5,302 nucleotides of DNA, taken from Candidatus Cloacimonadota bacterium. Lineage in GTDB: Bacteria > Cloacimonadota > Cloacimonadia > Cloacimonadales > TCS61. Location: positions 1-5,302 of the forward strand of contig QMNP01000138.1 in assembly GCA_003647825.1 (NCBI GenBank), read 5' to 3'. The position numbers and the translations under genes were made by a program. Shown in pieces: positions 4,970 to 5,302 of the stretch. Numbering within the stretch: position 1 is the stretch's first letter; each line of letters opens with the position of its first letter. The notes under the pieces were generated by a model, which saw only the letters and a list, made by a program, of their open reading frames with translations, did not search any database and was not told the origin of the DNA.

Positions 4970-5302
4970 ATGGTATGTTATTTAGGACTCGGTTCGAATC
5001 TGGGAAATCGAAAAGAAAATATAAATAAAGCACTTACCTATCTGGTTACTAATCCGCAGATCCATACATTAAAATGCAGTTCGATAATAGAAACAAAAGC
5101 TTTCGGGCTGGAAGATCAACCGGATTTTCTGAATTGTGTATTGAAAATTAAAACGACTCTCAAACCGCATGCACTCCTGGATTATTGTTTGAAAACAGAA
5201 ATAAATATGGGCCGGATCCGTCATGAAAAATGGGGTCCAAGAATTATCGATATCGATATGTTATTTTACAGCAATGAAATTATTGAAGACGAAGACTTGA
5301 TA
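4970..5302 (+). CDS. folK: 2-amino-4-hydroxy-6-hydroxymethyldihydropteridine pyrophosphokinase FolK (HPPK), 3' end outside the window
   Basis: Transfers pyrophosphate from ATP to 6-hydroxymethyl-7,8-dihydropterin, the step after FolB in folate synthesis. The frame is open for 111 codons to the right edge without a stop. E. coli HPPK has about 159 residues, so roughly a third is missing. Visible motifs: YLGLGSNLGNR (4-14), DQPDFLN (49-55) contacting the pterin, and GRIRHEKWGPRIIDIDML (81-98), which holds the ATP-binding arginines 82, 84 and 91, Trp88, and the two magnesium-binding aspartates 94 and 96. The start is ATG 4970. An adjacent in-frame GTG at 4967 would add one residue and cannot be excluded. 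It reads as an intact gene cut only by the window edge. Whether it is fused to another enzyme, as FolK sometimes is, cannot be seen. Confidence 0.95.
   Translation, partial: MVCYLGLGSNLGNRKENINKALTYLVTNPQIHTLKCSSIIETKAFGLEDQPDFLNCVLKIKTTLKPHALLDYCLKTEINMGRIRHEKWGPRIIDIDMLFYSNEIIEDEDLI

Overview
The window is the start and middle of a tightly packed, all plus-strand run of bacterial housekeeping genes. About 314 bases without a gene come first. Seven genes follow: der (GTPase), plsY (acyl-phosphate glycerol-3-phosphate acyltransferase), purF (amidophosphoribosyltransferase), a stand-alone rfaE2 (heptose-1-phosphate adenylyltransferase), an RseC/MucC-family membrane protein, folB (dihydroneopterin aldolase) and the first 111 codons of folK (HPPK), which the right edge cuts off. 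No rRNA, tRNA, CRISPR, transposase or phage gene was recognised.

Organism: the DNA is AT-rich by eye. The heptose adenylyltransferase and the RseC-family protein point to a Gram-negative, LPS- or heptose-containing envelope. rfaE2 is a separate gene rather than the C-terminal half of a fused HldE as in Escherichia coli, which argues against a typical gammaproteobacterium. PurF carries the Fe-S cysteine set of the Bacillus subtilis type but no propeptide. A member of the FCB group or a similar deep-branching Gram-negative phylum (for example Cloacimonadota) would fit. This is a low-confidence guess, because nothing in the window is diagnostic.

Layout: bases 1-75 hold a small repeat-like element with two hairpins, followed by a T-rich stretch. 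Bases 76-314 are AT-rich, with a perfect 14-bp palindrome and weak promoter-like hexamers before the der ribosome binding site. From 315 onward the genes overlap or lie at most 21 bases apart: der/plsY overlap 14 bp, plsY-purF gap 15, purF-rfaE2 gap 1, rfaE2/rseC overlap 8 bp, rseC-folB gap 21, folB-folK gap 5. No terminator-like hairpin was seen between them, so a single operon with translational coupling is the simplest reading.

How the genes fit together (inference): PlsY, RfaE2 and the RseC-like protein serve the envelope. PurF, FolB and FolK serve linked nucleotide and folate metabolism, since purine synthesis consumes formyl-folate and pterins are made from GTP. Der is a GTP-dependent ribosome assembly factor. 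The operon mixes growth-linked functions and is not an obvious dedicated pathway. I found no convincing undescribed system. The points most worth a second look are the leader repeat, the Der N-terminal extension, the propeptide-less Fe-S-type PurF and the RseC-like gene in an unusual setting.
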